42,002 nucleotides of DNA from Mesorhizobium sp. (GTDB taxonomy: Bacteria; Pseudomonadota; Alphaproteobacteria; Rhizobiales; Rhizobiaceae), in contig NZ_SUEG01000030.1 in the NCBI RefSeq assembly GCF_005063415.1, forward strand, positions 1 to 42,002, written 5' to 3'. Positions 15,515-22,766 of this stretch are shown in pieces. Position numbers and translations under genes: made by a program. Positions within the stretch are counted from its first letter, which is position 1; each line of letters starts with the position of its first letter. The notes beneath the pieces were generated by a model, which saw only the letters and a program-made list of their open reading frames with translations, made no database searches and was not told the DNA's origin.

Positions 15515-16378
15515 TCAAGGCCCTCCGACAGGATCGAGGCGGGGCACCTGGTAGGCCGCCAGGATCGCGTCGATCTCGGCGCGGTGTCTGGTCAGGGCGG
15601 CGTTCACCTCGCTGCGCAGCGTATCGTCGCCACGGCGCACGCCCATCGAGATGTCGAAGATCATCGGCAGTTGCGGGCCGTCCACGCGCGGCGAAACCGG
15701 CGTGATCCGCAGCGCCACCTTCTGCCTGGATGCGAAGTAGCCGGCCAGCGGTCCCCAGACGACGGCCATATCGATGTCGCCATTCGCGACCGCCTCGATG
15801 ATGCGTGCTGGCGGGTTCGGCGCCGAATAGTCGCCATAGACGGGGAAACCGATGAGATGGCCGATAATGCCGCGACGGCCAAGCGCCTGGACGGGCGGCG
15901 AGTTACCGCCGTCGTCACCGATCAGCTGGACGCCGATGTGCAGATCGCGCAGGCGAGGATCGTTGAAGGACGTGATTTCCGGCGCATCCTTGCGTGTCAC
16001 GAACACATAGGAAGACCGGTAGTAGGGCGCGGTGGTGCGCAGCATCTCGAGATTGGCGGGCGTGCCGGGGACAAGATCGCACAGGCCGGCCTTCAGCGTG
16101 TTGCGGACGAAGCCACGGCGCTGTGCCCACCATGTGTAGGACACCGTCGCACCAAGCTCCCCGGCGACGAGTTCGGCAATCTTGTTTTCAAAGCCTTCCC
16201 TTGCGGCATTGGAGAACGGCATGTTGTTGGGATCGGCGCAGATCCTCAATTCGCGCGCATCGGCAACGGCGGCAACAAGAGAGAGCGCCAGTGCGCCGAC
16301 CGCGGCGCCAAACCGGCGGGAAGATTTTATCCGTGCGCGCGCAACTCGGCCGATAGTCTCAAGGGAGCCGGAACACAT
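15515..16378 (-). CDS. periplasmic binding-protein-like partner of PQQ dehydrogenase (MoxJ/XoxJ-like)
   Basis: A 287-residue exported protein: signal region to about residue 42 (ending VAAVADA), then a periplasmic solute-binding fold starting LRICADPNNMPFSN. It matches the quinoprotein-dehydrogenase-associated binding-protein family. XoxJ and MoxJ of this family are thought to help mature or activate the dehydrogenase rather than import a solute. No ABC permease or ATPase is near. The ATG at 16378 overlaps the end of the dehydrogenase gene by 20 bases; a shorter start would shorten the signal peptide's charged part only. Confidence 0.85.
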   Translation of the reverse strand: MCSGSLETIGRVARARIKSSRRFGAAVGALALSLVAAVADARELRICADPNNMPFSNAAREGFENKIAELVAGELGATVSYTWWAQRRGFVRNTLKAGLCDLVPGTPANLEMLRTTAPYYRSSYVFVTRKDAPEITSFNDPRLRDLHIGVQLIGDDGGNSPPVQALGRRGIIGHLIGFPVYGDYSAPNPPARIIEAVANGDIDMAVVWGPLAGYFASRQKVALRITPVSPRVDGPQLPMIFDISMGVRRGDDTLRSEVNAALTRHRAEIDAILAAYQVPRLDPVGGP

Positions 16379-18161
16379 ACAGCGTACCTCCCGGCGTGGT
16401 TACATCCTTCAGATCCTTCATGACGTTGACGAAGCCGAGCGCGGCGGTGGCGTCGCGCGGATCGAGATCGCCGGATACGATCGCGCCGGCCCAGCCGCCG
16501 ACGCCCGAAAGAATCGCGACATATTGGTGCCCGTCCGGGCCGCGATAGGTGATCGGCTGGCCGATGATGCCGGACGACGTCTTGAACTGCCAAAGCAGTT
16601 CGCCGGTCCTGGCGCTGACCGCCTTGAACCAGCCTTCCATCGTGCCATAGAACACGACGTTGCCAGCGGTGGCGACGGCGCCGCTCCACACCGGAAAATT
16701 CTCCTTCAGGCTCCACGCCGGCTTGGCGGCGGCGACATCCCAGGCGGTGAAAGCACCGCGATTGCCGCCCGGCCCGGGAATCATTCGCACGTTCATGCCG
16801 ACATAGGGCGTGCCGGCGATGTAATTTACCTCGACGCCTTCTTCGTCCATGCACATGTTATTGTGCGGAATGTAGAGCAGGCCGGTCTTTGGCGAGAACG
16901 CCGAAGGCTGCCAGTCCTTGAGGCCGGACGCGGTCGGGCAGATGTCGCGCACCACCTTGCCGGTGCCGGTCTTCTTGTCCGGATTTACAATCAGCCGGCC
17001 AGTTTTGAGGTCGACGCCCTTGCTGGAATTGACTGGCCCGAACGGGACTGCCGACAGGACCTCGCCCGTGGTGCGATCCAACAGATAGACGTAGCCGTTG
17101 CGTTCCGGCCGCACCAGCACCTTGCGGGGCTTGCCCTGCCAGGTCATGTCGAGCAGAACCTGTTCGTTGATGCCGTCGTAGTCGTGCAAATCGTGCGGGG
17201 TCCATTGATAGAACCATTTGGCTGCGCCGGTGTCGGGATCGCGGGCAAAGATGCCGGCGGTCCATTTGTTGTCGCCGGGCCGCAGATCCGGATTCCACGG
17301 ACCGGGATTTCCGGTGCCATGGAAGATCAGGTTGAGGTCCGGGTCATAGGAGATCCAGCCCCACACATTGCCGCCGCCGATCTTCCAGGCCTCGGGCGGC
17401 CACGACGTCACGCCGAGATCCTTGCCCTTGTCCATGTCGTAATGCGGCTTGAAATCGGGGCCGATCAGCACCTCGGCGTCAGGACCGGTATTGTAGGCCG
17501 TCCAGACGACATGCCCGTCGCCGGCGTCGAGCGCCTTGATCCAGCCGCGTACCCCCATTTCGCCGCCGGAATTGCCGACCAGCACTTTGCCCTTCACCAC
17601 CAGCGGCGCCATGGTGATGGTCTCGCCGATATTGATGTTGCCGATATGGGTGTTCCAGACCGGTTTGCCGGTGGCCGCATCGATGGCGATGGTATGGCCG
17701 TCGAGCGTGTTGAAATAGATGCGCCCGTCGAAGAAGGCCGCACCGCGGTTGACCACGTCACAACAGGCAACGCCCTGCGCCGCGGGCTCGGGATTGGGCT
17801 CAAACTTCCACTTCATCGGCGCGCCGGGCTTGGTAAGGTCAAGCGCATAGAGGATGTTGGGAAACGGCGTCACGATGTACATCGTGTTGCCGACGACCAA
17901 GGGCGCAGCCTCCTGGCCCTTGTTGACGCCCGTCGAGAAGGTGAAGGCCACCTGCAGGTTTTTGACGTTGTCTTCGGTGATCTCCGCAAGTTCGCTGTAG
18001 CGGGTCGAGGCGTAGTTCTTTGCCGGCATCGCCCACTGGCCGTCGTCGGGCGGAGCAGCTGCGGCCGGCGGATTTATCGCAGGGCTTGATGCTGGCTGAG
18101 CAACCGCCGCGGTTATCAGTGCAAACCCCGCCAGCAGCCTCCATCCCAGTATTGCAGCCAT
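16359..18161 (-). CDS. xoxF: PQQ-dependent alcohol dehydrogenase, XoxF-like with lanthanide signature
   Basis: A 600-residue periplasmic enzyme: signal peptide (residues 1-22, cut after AVA), then an eight-bladed propeller of W-docking motifs. The disulfide ring Cys133-Cys134 sits over PQQ. The metal and catalytic set is Glu201, Asn285 and Asp327, with the same 84- and 42-residue spacings as Glu177, Asn261 and Asp303 of MxaF. Asp329 replaces the Ala of calcium enzymes, giving the D-Y-D pattern of lanthanide-dependent XoxF/ExaF enzymes. It oxidises methanol or other primary alcohols and passes electrons to cytochrome c. I chose the ATG at 18161 because it begins the signal peptide; an upstream in-frame start at 18224 adds only a basic stretch. 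It heads the nine-gene operon. Confidence 0.9.
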   Translation of the reverse strand: MAAILGWRLLAGFALITAAVAQPASSPAINPPAAAAPPDDGQWAMPAKNYASTRYSELAEITEDNVKNLQVAFTFSTGVNKGQEAAPLVVGNTMYIVTPFPNILYALDLTKPGAPMKWKFEPNPEPAAQGVACCDVVNRGAAFFDGRIYFNTLDGHTIAIDAATGKPVWNTHIGNINIGETITMAPLVVKGKVLVGNSGGEMGVRGWIKALDAGDGHVVWTAYNTGPDAEVLIGPDFKPHYDMDKGKDLGVTSWPPEAWKIGGGNVWGWISYDPDLNLIFHGTGNPGPWNPDLRPGDNKWTAGIFARDPDTGAAKWFYQWTPHDLHDYDGINEQVLLDMTWQGKPRKVLVRPERNGYVYLLDRTTGEVLSAVPFGPVNSSKGVDLKTGRLIVNPDKKTGTGKVVRDICPTASGLKDWQPSAFSPKTGLLYIPHNNMCMDEEGVEVNYIAGTPYVGMNVRMIPGPGGNRGAFTAWDVAAAKPAWSLKENFPVWSGAVATAGNVVFYGTMEGWFKAVSARTGELLWQFKTSSGIIGQPITYRGPDGHQYVAILSGVGGWAGAIVSGDLDPRDATAALGFVNVMKDLKDVTTPGGTLYVFRLP

Positions 18162-18436
18162 TGGCCTCTTTCCCCTTTTACCAGGCACCCTATTTTTCGC
18201 CGCCACCGGTCGCGCTTGCCTCATTTGCTGTCGAGTTGTTCGTGCAGAGCTCCATTAGCTGCAGCTGCGCCGTGTTTGTTGAACACTCTCCAACGCGTGA
18301 GCGGCGCAGAAGTGCCAAATGCAACGAAATAAATGTCGGATTCGGTTGGCCAAAAAGTCGGCGGCCGGGCGCTCGGGACAGCCGATCCGAATGTTGTCGG
18401 AAGTAAATCTATTCCGGCAGTGGTCCGGGCTCGGCT
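18162..18436. other. intergenic region between the divergent xoxF-like operon and SIR2 gene
   Basis: About 300 bases lie between two divergent genes. I see no reading frame that looks real. The part nearest the dehydrogenase is pyrimidine-rich on the plus strand, giving AGGGGAAAGAGG as ribosome-binding site for that gene. A perfect 10-base palindrome, AGCTGCAGCT, lies at 18257-18266 and could bind a dimeric regulator. The last 30 bases before the SIR2 gene hold a stress-type promoter, listed separately. Confidence 0.4.
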
Positions 18437-18462
18437 GGAACGGAGCGGCGCCTATCGCAGTT
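18437..18462 (+). promoter_or_regulatory. EcfG/RpoE2-type promoter in front of the SIR2 gene
   Basis: GGAAC (18437-18441), a 17-base spacer and AGTT (18459-18462). A start of transcription about seven bases later would fall at or next to the ATG at 18470, which would make a leaderless mRNA. No ribosome-binding site is visible in front of that ATG, which agrees. Confidence 0.5.
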
Positions 18463-18469
18463 GTGTCGA

Positions 18470-19300
18470 ATGGCGTCTGCAGTCGAGCAATTGGCTCAAT
18501 CGGTAAAAGAGCGACGAGCGATCCTGTTCGTTGGAGCCGGCGTGTCGATGAGCGTCGGCTTGCCGTCTTGGCAAAAGCTCATCGAGCACATGCAAAACGA
18601 GCTCGGCCTTCACGAGGACATGATCGGCGCACCGGAGGCCAGCTATCAGGCCCTTGCCGAATATTACCGACTGAAGCAGGGGAGCCTCGGCCCTTTGCGC
18701 AGTTGGATGGATCGCGAATGGAGCGTCTCGCGGGAAGAAGTGCAGCGGTCGGCAATCCACAAGCTCATCGTATCGCTCGATTTTCCGATCATCTACACCA
18801 CCAATTATGATCGCAACCTCGAGGTTGCGTTCGAGATCCATGGCCGGCCCTTTGTCAAAGTCGCCAATGCAAAGGACTTGCCAAAGGCCACCGGCGAGGT
18901 GACGCAGATCATCAAATTCCACGGCGATTTCGACGACGATAAATCGTTGGTCCTGGCGGAGACCGATTATTTTGAACGGCTATCGTTCGATTCGCCGCTC
19001 GATGTGAAATTTCGAGCCGACGCGCTAGGGCGCACCATCCTGTTCATCGGCTACAGCATGTCCGACATGAACATCCGTCTGCTGCTGCATCGGCTTTGGC
19101 AGACCTGGCGGCGGTCGGGCTACGAGAAGAACCGTCCGAAATCCTTCATCTTCATGCCGCAGCCAAGCATCGTCCAGGAGGCCGTCCTCGGACGCTGGGG
19201 CATCGATATGCTGACCGAGGATGCCGACGATCCAGAGGACGCGCTGCTCGCATTCCTGAACGAACTCAAGGATAAGGTCGACCGACCAGACAGCGACTGA
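18470..19300 (+). CDS. stand-alone SIR2-domain protein
   Basis: A 276-residue soluble protein made up of one SIR2_2-type NAD-binding domain. Motifs seen: FVGAGVSMSVG (residues 20-30) for NAD binding, YTTNYD (109-114) with the conserved Asn and Asp, KFHGDF (149-154) with the catalytic His151, and FIGYSMSD (192-199). Proteins of this type cleave NAD and some act in anti-phage defence (ThsA and DSR proteins carry the domain with extra parts), but this one has no visible sensor domain or partner gene. The ATG at 18470 lacks a ribosome-binding site; a TTG three codons earlier is possible. Promoter context suggests stress control. Function as NADase is inferred. Confidence 0.85.
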   Translation: MASAVEQLAQSVKERRAILFVGAGVSMSVGLPSWQKLIEHMQNELGLHEDMIGAPEASYQALAEYYRLKQGSLGPLRSWMDREWSVSREEVQRSAIHKLIVSLDFPIIYTTNYDRNLEVAFEIHGRPFVKVANAKDLPKATGEVTQIIKFHGDFDDDKSLVLAETDYFERLSFDSPLDVKFRADALGRTILFIGYSMSDMNIRLLLHRLWQTWRRSGYEKNRPKSFIFMPQPSIVQEAVLGRWGIDMLTEDADDPEDALLAFLNELKDKVDRPDSD

Positions 19301-19326
19301 AAATCTGCGGGAGTGACGACGCAGCG

Positions 19327-19351
19327 GGAACCGGTCGGCCCGATGTGAGTT
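19327..19351 (+). promoter_or_regulatory. EcfG/RpoE2-type general-stress promoter
   Basis: GGAAC (19327-19331), a 16-base spacer and AGTT (19348-19351), located 30-60 bases ahead of the DUF3606 gene. Confidence 0.6.
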
Positions 19352-19384
19352 TGGGGAAGGCTAAGTTATACGGGACCACGCCGT

Positions 19385-19570
19385 ATGAGCGGACGCAAAC
19401 ACAAACGAAGAGTCGATGACAAAGATTGCCTCTCGGCCGAGCAGGTCTATGAGATCAATTTCTTTGCCCGCAGGTGCGGCCTGACCAGGGACGAAGCGCT
19501 CAAGATGATGCGAGATGCCGGCCGGTTGAAGGGTGGTGCGAAGCCGTCTTACGAAACCGGGTCGAAGTAG
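19385..19570 (+). CDS. DUF3606 domain protein
   Basis: A 61-residue basic protein with the DUF3606 pattern: a KHKRRVDDKD start, then YEINFFARRCGLTRDEALKMMRDAG. The central helix pair looks like a small DNA- or protein-binding fold. DUF3606 proteins are common among stress-induced genes of Rhizobiales and have no known activity. A GGAAC-type promoter lies upstream, and the LysE-family gene starts five bases after its stop, so the two may be co-transcribed. Confidence 0.78.
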   Translation: MSGRKHKRRVDDKDCLSAEQVYEINFFARRCGLTRDEALKMMRDAGRLKGGAKPSYETGSK

Positions 19571-19574
19571 CGGC

Positions 19575-20210
19575 ATGGATATCGCCTCGTGGGCGGCCTT
19601 TCTCGGGACGGTCATCCTGATGCAGATGCCGCCAGGGCCTGACAGTCTGCTGGTGATGGCGCGCGGCATCGGACAGGGCCGTGCCGTTGCCTTGTTCACC
19701 GTCCTCGGAATGACCCTGGGCGCCGGTATGGTCCAGCTGCCGCTCCTTGCCCTCGGCATATCGTCGCTGCTCCAGGCATCGCCCCTTGCCTTCGCGATGC
19801 TTCGCTGGATGGGCGCGGCCTATCTCGTTTGGCTTGGATCACGCATGGTATTATTGCGGTCGGACAGCGTCGCTGTCGAGGAGCCTGGGGCCGTTGGGCC
19901 GCTCGCGGCTGCGCGCGAAGGGATGATCGCCAATCTGATAAATCCCTGGCCGATAACCTTTATGGTGGCATTCCTTCCGCAGTTCGTCGATCCCGCCCGC
20001 GGATCGGTCACGCTGCAATTGCTGCTGCTCGGTGGCACTCAGAAAATGACCGGTGTGCTGGTGCTGGGGGCATATGCGCTCGCATCCGGCACGCTCGGGG
20101 CCTGGATCATGAAACGACCGAAGGTAAGGCTCTGGCAGCAGCGGGTGGCAGGCTGCTTCGTCGTCGGTCTCGGTATCCGCATGGCAGTCGGTGGTGGAGC
20201 GCACCGCTGA
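19575..20210 (+). CDS. LysE-family amino-acid exporter
   Basis: A 211-residue inner-membrane protein with about six hydrophobic helices. PPGPDSLLVMARGIGQGRAVA at the end of helix 1 is the family signature (usually P-G-P-x5-R/T), and NPWPITFMVAFLPQFVDP, near residues 123-140, is the other conserved segment. Members export amino acids or homoserine lactones by proton exchange. The ATG at 19575 is five bases after DUF3606. The neighbouring genes give no clue to the substrate. The family call is secure. Confidence 0.87.
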   Translation: MDIASWAAFLGTVILMQMPPGPDSLLVMARGIGQGRAVALFTVLGMTLGAGMVQLPLLALGISSLLQASPLAFAMLRWMGAAYLVWLGSRMVLLRSDSVAVEEPGAVGPLAAAREGMIANLINPWPITFMVAFLPQFVDPARGSVTLQLLLLGGTQKMTGVLVLGAYALASGTLGAWIMKRPKVRLWQQRVAGCFVVGLGIRMAVGGGAHR

Positions 20211-20240
20211 GGATCGAGCGATGCACCGGCCGCCGCCGAT

Positions 20241-20265
20241 GGAACATCCATCGACAATTTTCGTT
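20241..20265 (+). promoter_or_regulatory. EcfG/RpoE2-type general-stress promoter (perfect match)
   Basis: GGAAC (20241-20245), a 16-base spacer and CGTT (20262-20265): an exact match to the alphaproteobacterial general-stress consensus. It is 30 bases before the ATG at 20295, and GCGAGAGG serves as ribosome-binding site. Confidence 0.75.
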
Positions 20266-20294
20266 GACATGCTCCACAAGGCGAGAGGTCGAAC

Positions 20295-20792
20295 ATGTCG
20301 AACTTCCAAGCCGCCACCCCGGAGCGTTTGCAGCAGCTCAGGCTTGAGGCGACGGCGCACTTTGCGCCGCTCATATTGCGAGAGGCGTTGGTGCGTCTAT
20401 GCCGGGCCTGCGGAAGCGATAGCCTTGAACGTTTCGAGAAGACGATGGTGGATCAAATCGAGGCATCGCGTGACGACAAAGCCGATTTCGATGCGATGAA
20501 GGAATTTGCCATCGAACAGCTCTATCGCTGGATTCGAGAAGTCAAGTCTTCACCGGACATGACACAGCCGCTGGAGAACGTAGATACTCGAAGGACCCCC
20601 GGCCGCTCTGAAGAGCCGCAAACGCTGGAAGACCAGTTGCAGGCAGGCCTGGAAGATTCCTTCCCTGCGAGCGATCCGCCGGCCGTCGTCTCCACCACGA
20701 TCCCCGGCGGATCGAAGAAGCTCGTCGGAACCGACGAGGTCCTCAGGCAGCAGCGCCAGAAAAAGGCCGAGGACGCCAACCATTCGGGATAA
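20295..20792 (+). CDS. stress-type protein of unknown function (165 aa)
   Basis: A soluble 165-residue protein with no named domain that I recognise. The first 80 residues are helical and contain RLCRACGSDSLERFEKTM. The C-terminal part carries LEDSFPASDPPAV, a short motif shared by many small rhizobial stress proteins, and then a charged Lys/Gln-rich tail. A perfect GGAAC-N16-CGTT promoter lies directly upstream, so expression under the general stress sigma factor is likely. No catalytic or membrane features are seen. Confidence 0.75.
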   Translation: MSNFQAATPERLQQLRLEATAHFAPLILREALVRLCRACGSDSLERFEKTMVDQIEASRDDKADFDAMKEFAIEQLYRWIREVKSSPDMTQPLENVDTRRTPGRSEEPQTLEDQLQAGLEDSFPASDPPAVVSTTIPGGSKKLVGTDEVLRQQRQKKAEDANHSG

Positions 20793-20832
20793 CTAAGCTT
20801 TGGACGGAACTGCGGGGAGGCAGCCTACCGGT

Positions 20833-21132
20833 TCACCCGCTGTCCGACATGAAGGCTGTCGGAGCATGCGCGTCATGCGGCTCGCCTTCGACAAGAATGT
20901 TCGCTTCCCAAGCGGCATCGACAAATGCTTGCCGCGCTTTGCCGGCCGTAATTTCACCGGTCCGGGCGCGATTCAATACATCAGCCGCCACCAGCGCCAG
21001 TGGGGCATTGCGCGCCGGCCATTTCTCGCTTTTCAGGCAATATACTGCTTCGAAAACGGAACTGACCAATCGCGATCGCCCAGGCTTGCCGAAATAGATG
21101 CAAACAGGAGTATCGAATTCTATTCTCAGCAC
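20833..21132 (-). CDS. DUF982 domain protein, first copy
   Basis: A 99-residue soluble protein with the DUF982 layout: a conserved hydrophobic strand, then EAVYCLKSEKWPARNAPLA and, near the end, KARQAFVDAAWEANI. The start is GTG with GGGAGGAATAAG in front. It follows another DUF982 gene on the same strand, separated by a four-copy 18-base repeat. DUF982 genes are numerous in rhizobia and have no known function. The pair probably arose by duplication and forms an operon. Confidence 0.82.
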   Translation of the reverse strand: MLRIEFDTPVCIYFGKPGRSRLVSSVFEAVYCLKSEKWPARNAPLALVAADVLNRARTGEITAGKARQAFVDAAWEANILVEGEPHDAHAPTAFMSDSG

Positions 21133-21144
21133 CTTATTCCTCCC

Positions 21145-21216
21145 GGTTCAAGCAAGCTGGCCGGTTCAAGCAAGCTGGCCACTTCAAGCAAGCTGGCCAC
21201 TTCAAGTAAGCTGGGC
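21145..21216. repeat. four tandem copies of an 18-base unit
   Basis: Units at 21145-21162 and 21163-21180 are identical (GGTTCAAGCAAGCTGGCC). 21181-21198 differs in the first two bases. 21199-21216 has ACTTCAAGTAAGCTGGGC. The last unit contains the final codons and stop of the upstream DUF982 gene on the minus strand (CAG CTT ACT TGA). The other units therefore look like copies of that gene's 3' end spread into the gap before the next DUF982 gene. Confidence 0.85.
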
Positions 21217-21549
21217 GTCCCCAGGGTCTACAGGGCCGTCCGATGGGCGTTTCAGCCAAACATCGTGGGCCTTCGCAGGTGTTTTGGGGCGTGCTGGTGT
21301 TTCGGCTGCGATATCGTGGGCCAGAATGCCCGCCTTGCGGGCGAAAGTATCGAACGCAGCGCGCACCGTCTCGACGTCGACCTCGTCAGCTAGCCCGGCG
21401 CGACAGGCGTCGAACGCCGCCTTGTGCGCCGGACCGCGGCTCGGCCATTCATTTAAGACGTCATAGGCCTGCCAGATGTTTTCGACATAGCGAGGGAAAC
21501 CAAGGCCGACGAGAATTGGAACGGGGCGGCCAAACGATCTTTTTGTCAT
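21202..21549 (-). CDS. DUF982 domain protein, second copy
   Basis: A 115-residue protein with the same pattern as the adjacent DUF982 gene: GFPRYVENIWQAYDVLNEWPSRGPAH in place of the CL-x-EWP core, then RAGLADEVDVETVRAAFDTFARKAGI. A C-terminal tail is rich in Pro and Lys. I chose the ATG at 21549, which has GGAGACAC in front; a further upstream start adds a stretch unlike the family. It is first of a two-gene DUF982 operon, and its stop lies within the 18-base repeat array. Confidence 0.8.
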   Translation of the reverse strand: MTKRSFGRPVPILVGLGFPRYVENIWQAYDVLNEWPSRGPAHKAAFDACRAGLADEVDVETVRAAFDTFARKAGILAHDIAAETPARPKTPAKAHDVWLKRPSDGPVDPGDAQLT

Positions 21550-21675
21550 CTGTGTCTCCGCGAAAGAGCCTGTCGCATCAACGCTCGGGGCGGACACGAG
21601 GCCCATGCTCTTTAACGCGGGATTGCTGCACAGGTTGCAGCGGGTTTGTTCGATCGTGCGCCGCCGGTCCTGGCG

Positions 21676-21879
21676 TCACTTGTTGGTCCGCATCTTTTGG
21701 CGAGGATTGATACCGCCTTGTGGCGTGGTGTCGTTCTCGACATCGCCTTCGAACGTGTTGTTGCCCTGGTCGAGCCGGTCGCCCTCCTTGATCGTGCCCC
21801 TGGAACTGCCGATGCCGGGATCGTTGGCAAGATCGCTATCGGCCGGCGTTTTGCCTTTGGCGTGCTTGTTTCCTGTCAT
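21676..21879 (-). CDS. small hydrophilic stress protein (67 aa)
   Basis: A 67-residue, highly charged and probably disordered protein with the segments GKTPADSDLANDPGIG and NTFEGDVENDTTPQGG, both typical of a small-protein family frequent in Rhizobiales. The ATG at 21879 has a strong CAGGAGGAG site. A GGAAC-N17-AGTT promoter lies about 120 bases upstream, in the gap shared with the divergent sigma-factor gene. The role is unknown; desiccation or osmotic protection is a guess from composition. Confidence 0.75.
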   Translation of the reverse strand: MTGNKHAKGKTPADSDLANDPGIGSSRGTIKEGDRLDQGNNTFEGDVENDTTPQGGINPRQKMRTNK

Positions 21880-22000
21880 GGACTCCTCCTGTTTCTTGAG
21901 GTGGCGGGCCGTCCTTGAGGTCGCGGCCAAGGCTCGCTGCGAGATCGCATTTCGACGCGCCAAATGGTGGCGCCCCGAATTGTCGGACGACCTTGATTTG

Positions 22001-22026
22001 AACTCCGCGATCCCGGTGGTTGTTCC
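22001..22026 (-). promoter_or_regulatory. EcfG/RpoE2-type promoter, minus strand
   Basis: On the minus strand GGAAC (22026-22022), a 17-base spacer and AGTT (22004-22001), facing the 67-residue stress protein. It is back to back with a promoter-like element for the ECF sigma gene. Confidence 0.55.
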
Positions 22027-22099
22027 GTCAAAAATATCGCCGCCGGCCGGGCTGCCCAGCCAAGCCGCTCCGGTTCTTGGTTGGGTGATTTCGCCCACC

Positions 22100-22124
22100 G
22101 GAACGATCTTTCGCCCAATGCATT
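22100..22124 (+). promoter_or_regulatory. possible EcfG-type promoter of the sigma-factor gene
   Basis: GGAAC (22100-22104), a 16-base spacer and CATT (22121-22124), one base from CGTT. A start near 22131 leaves a 40-base leader with GGGAG before the TTG at 22171. This would make the sigma factor self-activating. Confidence 0.45.
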
Positions 22125-22170
22125 TAACAGGTCTGCGCTCACGAACTCATTCTGGACGGGAGCTGGACCA

Positions 22171-22755
22171 TTGCCACCCACAGCCTACGCCTTCGCGACC
22201 CGCGAAACCGAAGAAGTTTCCATCGTCCACCTCATACCCGCTTTAAGGGCCTTCGCGCGTACTTTCTGCCGCACTCCCGATGATGCCGACGACCTGGTCC
22301 AGGAGACGCTGACCAAGGGGCTGGCCAACATCGACAAGTTCGAGGCTGGAACGCGTATGAAGTCATGGCTCTTCACCATCATGCGCAACACTTACTACAC
22401 GCGTGTCAGGGCCGCAGTGAGGGAAGCGCCCGGCCTGCTCGACTGCGCTTCCCTGCGGCCGATCTCGGAAGCGACGCAGGAATGGTCCATACAGGGCAAG
22501 GAAGTCCACCAGGCCATCCAGAGCCTTCCCGAGCACCAGCGCGAGGTTCTGATGCTGATAGGCGTGCTGGGCGTCAGCTATGAGGAGACGGCCGAAATAT
22601 GCGGTTGCGCGGTGGGAACCGTGAAAAGCCGGCTCAACCGCGCACGCGCCGGCGTGCTGCAATACCTTGGCGAAAGTTCCTCGCAAACGCTGATGGAAAG
22701 GCGCAGCTATCTATCCGAAGGACAACTGGACTTCGAAGCCGAAAGGCGCCGCTAA
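22171..22755 (+). CDS. ECF sigma factor, EcfG-like
   Basis: A 194-residue sigma-70 family protein with only regions 2 and 4. Region 2 is seen as DADDLVQETLTKGLANIDKF and WLFTIMRNTYY around residues 36-75, and region 4 as a helix-turn-helix (YEETAEICGCAVGTVKSRL) around 135-155. The sequence style resembles rhizobial EcfG/RpoE2-group factors of the general stress response. I chose the TTG at 22171, which follows GGGAG at eight bases; an upstream in-frame start would lie before the promoter-like element. It is divergent from a small stress gene and convergent with a possible NepR-like gene. Assignment to the EcfG subgroup is inferred, partly from the GGAAC promoters around it. Confidence 0.82.
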   Translation: MPPTAYAFATRETEEVSIVHLIPALRAFARTFCRTPDDADDLVQETLTKGLANIDKFEAGTRMKSWLFTIMRNTYYTRVRAAVREAPGLLDCASLRPISEATQEWSIQGKEVHQAIQSLPEHQREVLMLIGVLGVSYEETAEICGCAVGTVKSRLNRARAGVLQYLGESSSQTLMERRSYLSEGQLDFEAERRR

Positions 22756-22766
22756 TACATGTCACG

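Noticed and set aside
16182..18089. Long open frame on the plus strand opposite the PQQ dehydrogenase
   Set aside because: It is a shadow of the dehydrogenase in high-GC DNA; the composition is Arg/Ala/Gly-rich with no domain, while the minus strand has a full set of active-site residues.
18470..19300. Multi-gene anti-phage defence system around the SIR2 gene
   Set aside because: No TIR, Argonaute, HerA, STAND or other defence partner is beside it; the neighbours are DUF3606 and LysE genes.
21145..21216. Possible CRISPR array
   Set aside because: The units are directly adjacent with no spacers, only four copies of 18 bases, and no cas gene is near.
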